Part shown: positions 5,831 to 7,264 of the stretch, one piece after another | Layout of the letters: each line of letters opens with the position of its first letter | How positions within the stretch are numbered: the first letter of the stretch is position 1 | Assembly (NCBI GenBank): GCA_033720955.1 | Contig: JAWWBN010000199.1 | Location: 1-7,264, forward strand | Length of the DNA: 7,264 nucleotides | DNA from: JAWWBN01 sp033720955 | GTDB lineage: Bacteria > Acidobacteriota > Thermoanaerobaculia > Multivoradales > JAHEKO01 | Direction: 5' to 3' | Notes under the pieces: model-generated | The model's database searches: none | What the model saw: the letters and a program-made list of their open reading frames with translations, nothing else | Told to the model about the DNA's origin: nothing | Program-made: the position numbers and the translations under genes

Positions 5831-6979
5831 ATGGTGCGAATCGCGTCCTACAACGTGGAGAACCTGTTCGCCAGGCCCAAGGTCTTCAACACCGAGGGCT
5901 GGGCGGCGGGACGGCCGGTGCTCGACGCCTACTACCAGGTGAACGACCTCATGGCCAAGACGGTCTACTCGCCGGCCGACAAGGTGCGGATGCGGGAGCT
6001 GCTGCTCCAGCTCGACATCTACTACCGCAACGCCCAGGGGGCCATCCGGCGGCGGCAGACGATCTACCCCAAGTGGGCCTGGCTGAGAAAGAACCGCGGG
6101 ACCTTCGACCGCCAGCCGCGCGACGCGAGCCGGGACGTGGAGATCGTGGCCACGGGACGGGAGCACTGGATCGGCTGGGTGGCGCTGGCCAAGGAGCCCA
6201 CCAACGAGGTGGGCACCCGGCTCACGGCGCAGGTCATCGCCGACGTCGACGCCGACCTCATCGGCATCGTGGAGGCGGAGAGCCGGCCGTCGCTGGTGCG
6301 CTTCAACAAGGAGCTCCTCGACGACCAGTACGGCCACGTGATGCTGGTGGACGGCAACGACGAGCGGGGCATCGACGTGGGTCTGATGGCGAAGGATGAG
6401 TTCTCCATCGAGAACATCCGCTCCAACGTGGACACCGAAGACGACGTCGGCCAGGTCTTCAGCCGCGACTGTCCCGAGTACGAGGTGCGCACGCCGAGCG
6501 GCCAGACCCTCTACCTGCTGATCAACCACTTCAAGTCGCAGTCGGGCGGCGGGGGCACCAAGCGGCAGCGTCAGGCGAAGGAGGTGCGTAGGATCGCCGA
6601 CCGCCTGGTGGGGCAGGGCAGGCACGTGGTCGTTCTCGGCGACCTGAACGAAGGCCCCGCGGCGGCGGGGAGCCAGGCCCAGAACTTCTTCGCCCTCTTC
6701 GAGAGCGCGAGCCCCCTGGTGGACGCCTACGAGCAACCCGGCTTCGACGTCGGGCCGCGGCCGGGCACCTTCGACTCCTGCGGCCTGCGCAACCGGCTCG
6801 ACTACATGCTGATCTCGCGCAGCCTGGTTCCGGCCTTCCGGGGCGGCGGCGTCTTCCGCAAGGGGCTCTGGGGCACCCGGCAGACCCGGCCCGACCGGTG
6901 GGAGACCTACCCCGAGATGACCCGCTCCTCGGAGCAGGCCTCCGACCACGCCGCGGTGTTCATCGACCTCGACATCTGA
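5831..6979 (+). CDS. Endonuclease/exonuclease/phosphatase (EEP) family protein
   Basis: A 382-residue protein with the DNase I/ExoIII-like fold, which cleaves phosphodiester or phosphoester bonds with a divalent metal. The motifs occur in order: SYNVENLF (6-13, with Asn8), IGIVEAES (144-151, metal ligand Glu148), ERGIDVGLMAK (178-188), LLINHFKSQSGG (229-240, His233), VVLGDLNEGP (267-276, Asp271 and Asn273), RLDYMLISRS (322-331) and SDHAAVF (371-377, Asp372-His373). The catalytic set is complete, so it should be active. About 100 residues (about 30-130) separate the first motif from the strand before Glu148, longer than in compact EEP enzymes. They contain YSPADKVRMRELLLQLDIYYR and a basic stretch. 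There is no signal peptide, so it is probably cytoplasmic. The substrate (DNA, RNA, lipid or nucleotide) cannot be told from sequence. It starts at ATG 5831 and seems to be a single-gene unit. Confidence 0.9.
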   Translation: MVRIASYNVENLFARPKVFNTEGWAAGRPVLDAYYQVNDLMAKTVYSPADKVRMRELLLQLDIYYRNAQGAIRRRQTIYPKWAWLRKNRGTFDRQPRDASRDVEIVATGREHWIGWVALAKEPTNEVGTRLTAQVIADVDADLIGIVEAESRPSLVRFNKELLDDQYGHVMLVDGNDERGIDVGLMAKDEFSIENIRSNVDTEDDVGQVFSRDCPEYEVRTPSGQTLYLLINHFKSQSGGGGTKRQRQAKEVRRIADRLVGQGRHVVVLGDLNEGPAAAGSQAQNFFALFESASPLVDAYEQPGFDVGPRPGTFDSCGLRNRLDYMLISRSLVPAFRGGGVFRKGLWGTRQTRPDRWETYPEMTRSSEQASDHAAVFIDLDI

Positions 6980-7013
6980 GGCGGGGCGACCGGCACGAGG
7001 CTCGACCGGGACG

Positions 7014-7059
7014 GCCGGCAGCCTGCGTTCTGAACAGGAACGCCGCCGAGGTGGCCGGC
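7014..7059. terminator. Weak nested hairpin after the EEP gene
   Basis: GCGTTC (7025-7030) pairs with GAACGC (7038-7043) around a 7-base loop. It is enclosed by GCCGGC (7014-7019) pairing with GCCGGC (7054-7059). It lies between two apparently convergent genes, where a bidirectional terminator would be expected. No T-run is present on either strand and the outer arms are self-complementary, so chance pairing is possible. The rest of 6980-7165 shows nothing I can name. Confidence 0.25.
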
Positions 7060-7165
7060 TTCGGAGAGAGGGCTGTGGGCCTGGGGTGACGCGGTGGCAG
7101 GGTTGAGCTCGTCTCCCCGAGGTCCAGCGACGGGAGGTCGAGCTGCTTCACCGGGAGCGGCCGCG

Positions 7166-7264
7166 TCAACGGGGCTTCAGCGAGAAGCTCCTCTCCCTCG
7201 CCAGCGTCTCCAGCGCCCGGCGCAGGTTGGGGCGGGGGCCGATCCTGTCCCGCCGCCCCTCCGC
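7166..7264 (-). CDS. Probable C-terminal end of a convergent gene (partial, unknown)
   Basis: Read from the right edge on the minus strand, 32 sense codons end in TGA (7168-7166). The peptide ends RRALETLARERSFSLKPR. Almost every codon ends in G or C, as in the neighbouring genes, and the peptide has a helical, basic look typical of a protein end. The fragment is too short to recognise a family. An open frame of this length also occurs by chance at this GC content, so this is tentative. Confidence 0.4.
   Translation of the reverse strand, partial: AEGRRDRIGPRPNLRRALETLARERSFSLKPR

Noticed and set aside
6960..7169. Minus-strand frame starting at a TTG that overlaps the stop of the right-edge frame
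   Set aside because: No ribosome site or recognisable motif. It would overlap the 3' end of the EEP gene, and its composition is Pro/Ser/Arg low complexity.
1..7264. CRISPR arrays, insertion sequences, attachment sites, T-box or riboswitch
   Set aside because: No regularly spaced repeats, transposase motifs, tRNA-end duplications or conserved leader motifs were seen. The tRNA 3' ends are not repeated elsewhere in the window as far as I could read.

Overview
This window comes from a very GC-rich bacterium. By eye it is about 70% G+C, with nearly every third codon position G or C. It reads like an Acidobacteriota-type genome: large secreted FecR/Trp-rich (DUF6600-like) proteins are typical of that phylum, and every gene fits the same codon style. 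Other GC-rich phyla such as Myxococcota-like or Gemmatimonadota lineages cannot be excluded without searching databases. I see no phage genes, insertion sequences, CRISPR array or codon-usage island. This is mostly ordinary chromosomal housekeeping sequence.

Left part, minus strand, bases 1-1958: one long gene for an exported FecR-domain protein with a tryptophan-rich middle domain and a long low-complexity tail. Its stop lies beyond the left edge. It is divergent from the next gene across a 164-base gap. That gap holds a palindromic AGTATACT, which gives a TATACT -10 hexamer on both strands.

Centre, plus strand, 2123-5398: a tightly packed four-gene operon. The order is a helical/TPR-like protein with a degenerate cyclic-nucleotide-binding fold, then def (peptide deformylase), cysS (cysteinyl-tRNA synthetase) and yraN (UPF0102, nuclease-like fold). 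All three junctions overlap (TGATG, GTGA, GTGA), so translation is probably coupled. Three of the four genes start with GTG.

Right of the operon, 5408-5689: a strong sigma70-type promoter (TTGACA, 18-bp spacer, TATCCT) lies almost on top of tRNA-Gly(GCC). A spacer with a 12-bp stem-loop follows, then tRNA-Cys(GCA), the substrate of the CysS encoded just upstream. Both tRNAs have an encoded CCA and U at the discriminator. def, cysS and the two tRNAs therefore form a small translation neighbourhood.

Right end: a 382-residue endonuclease/exonuclease/phosphatase (EEP) family protein at 5831-6979, a short gap with a weak nested hairpin, and the probable last 32 codons of a convergent minus-strand gene entering from the right edge.

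No clearly new biological system is visible. The items most worth checking are the degenerate cNMP-fold protein coupled to def, the symmetric -10 element, the near-leaderless tRNA-Gly and the structured tRNA spacer.
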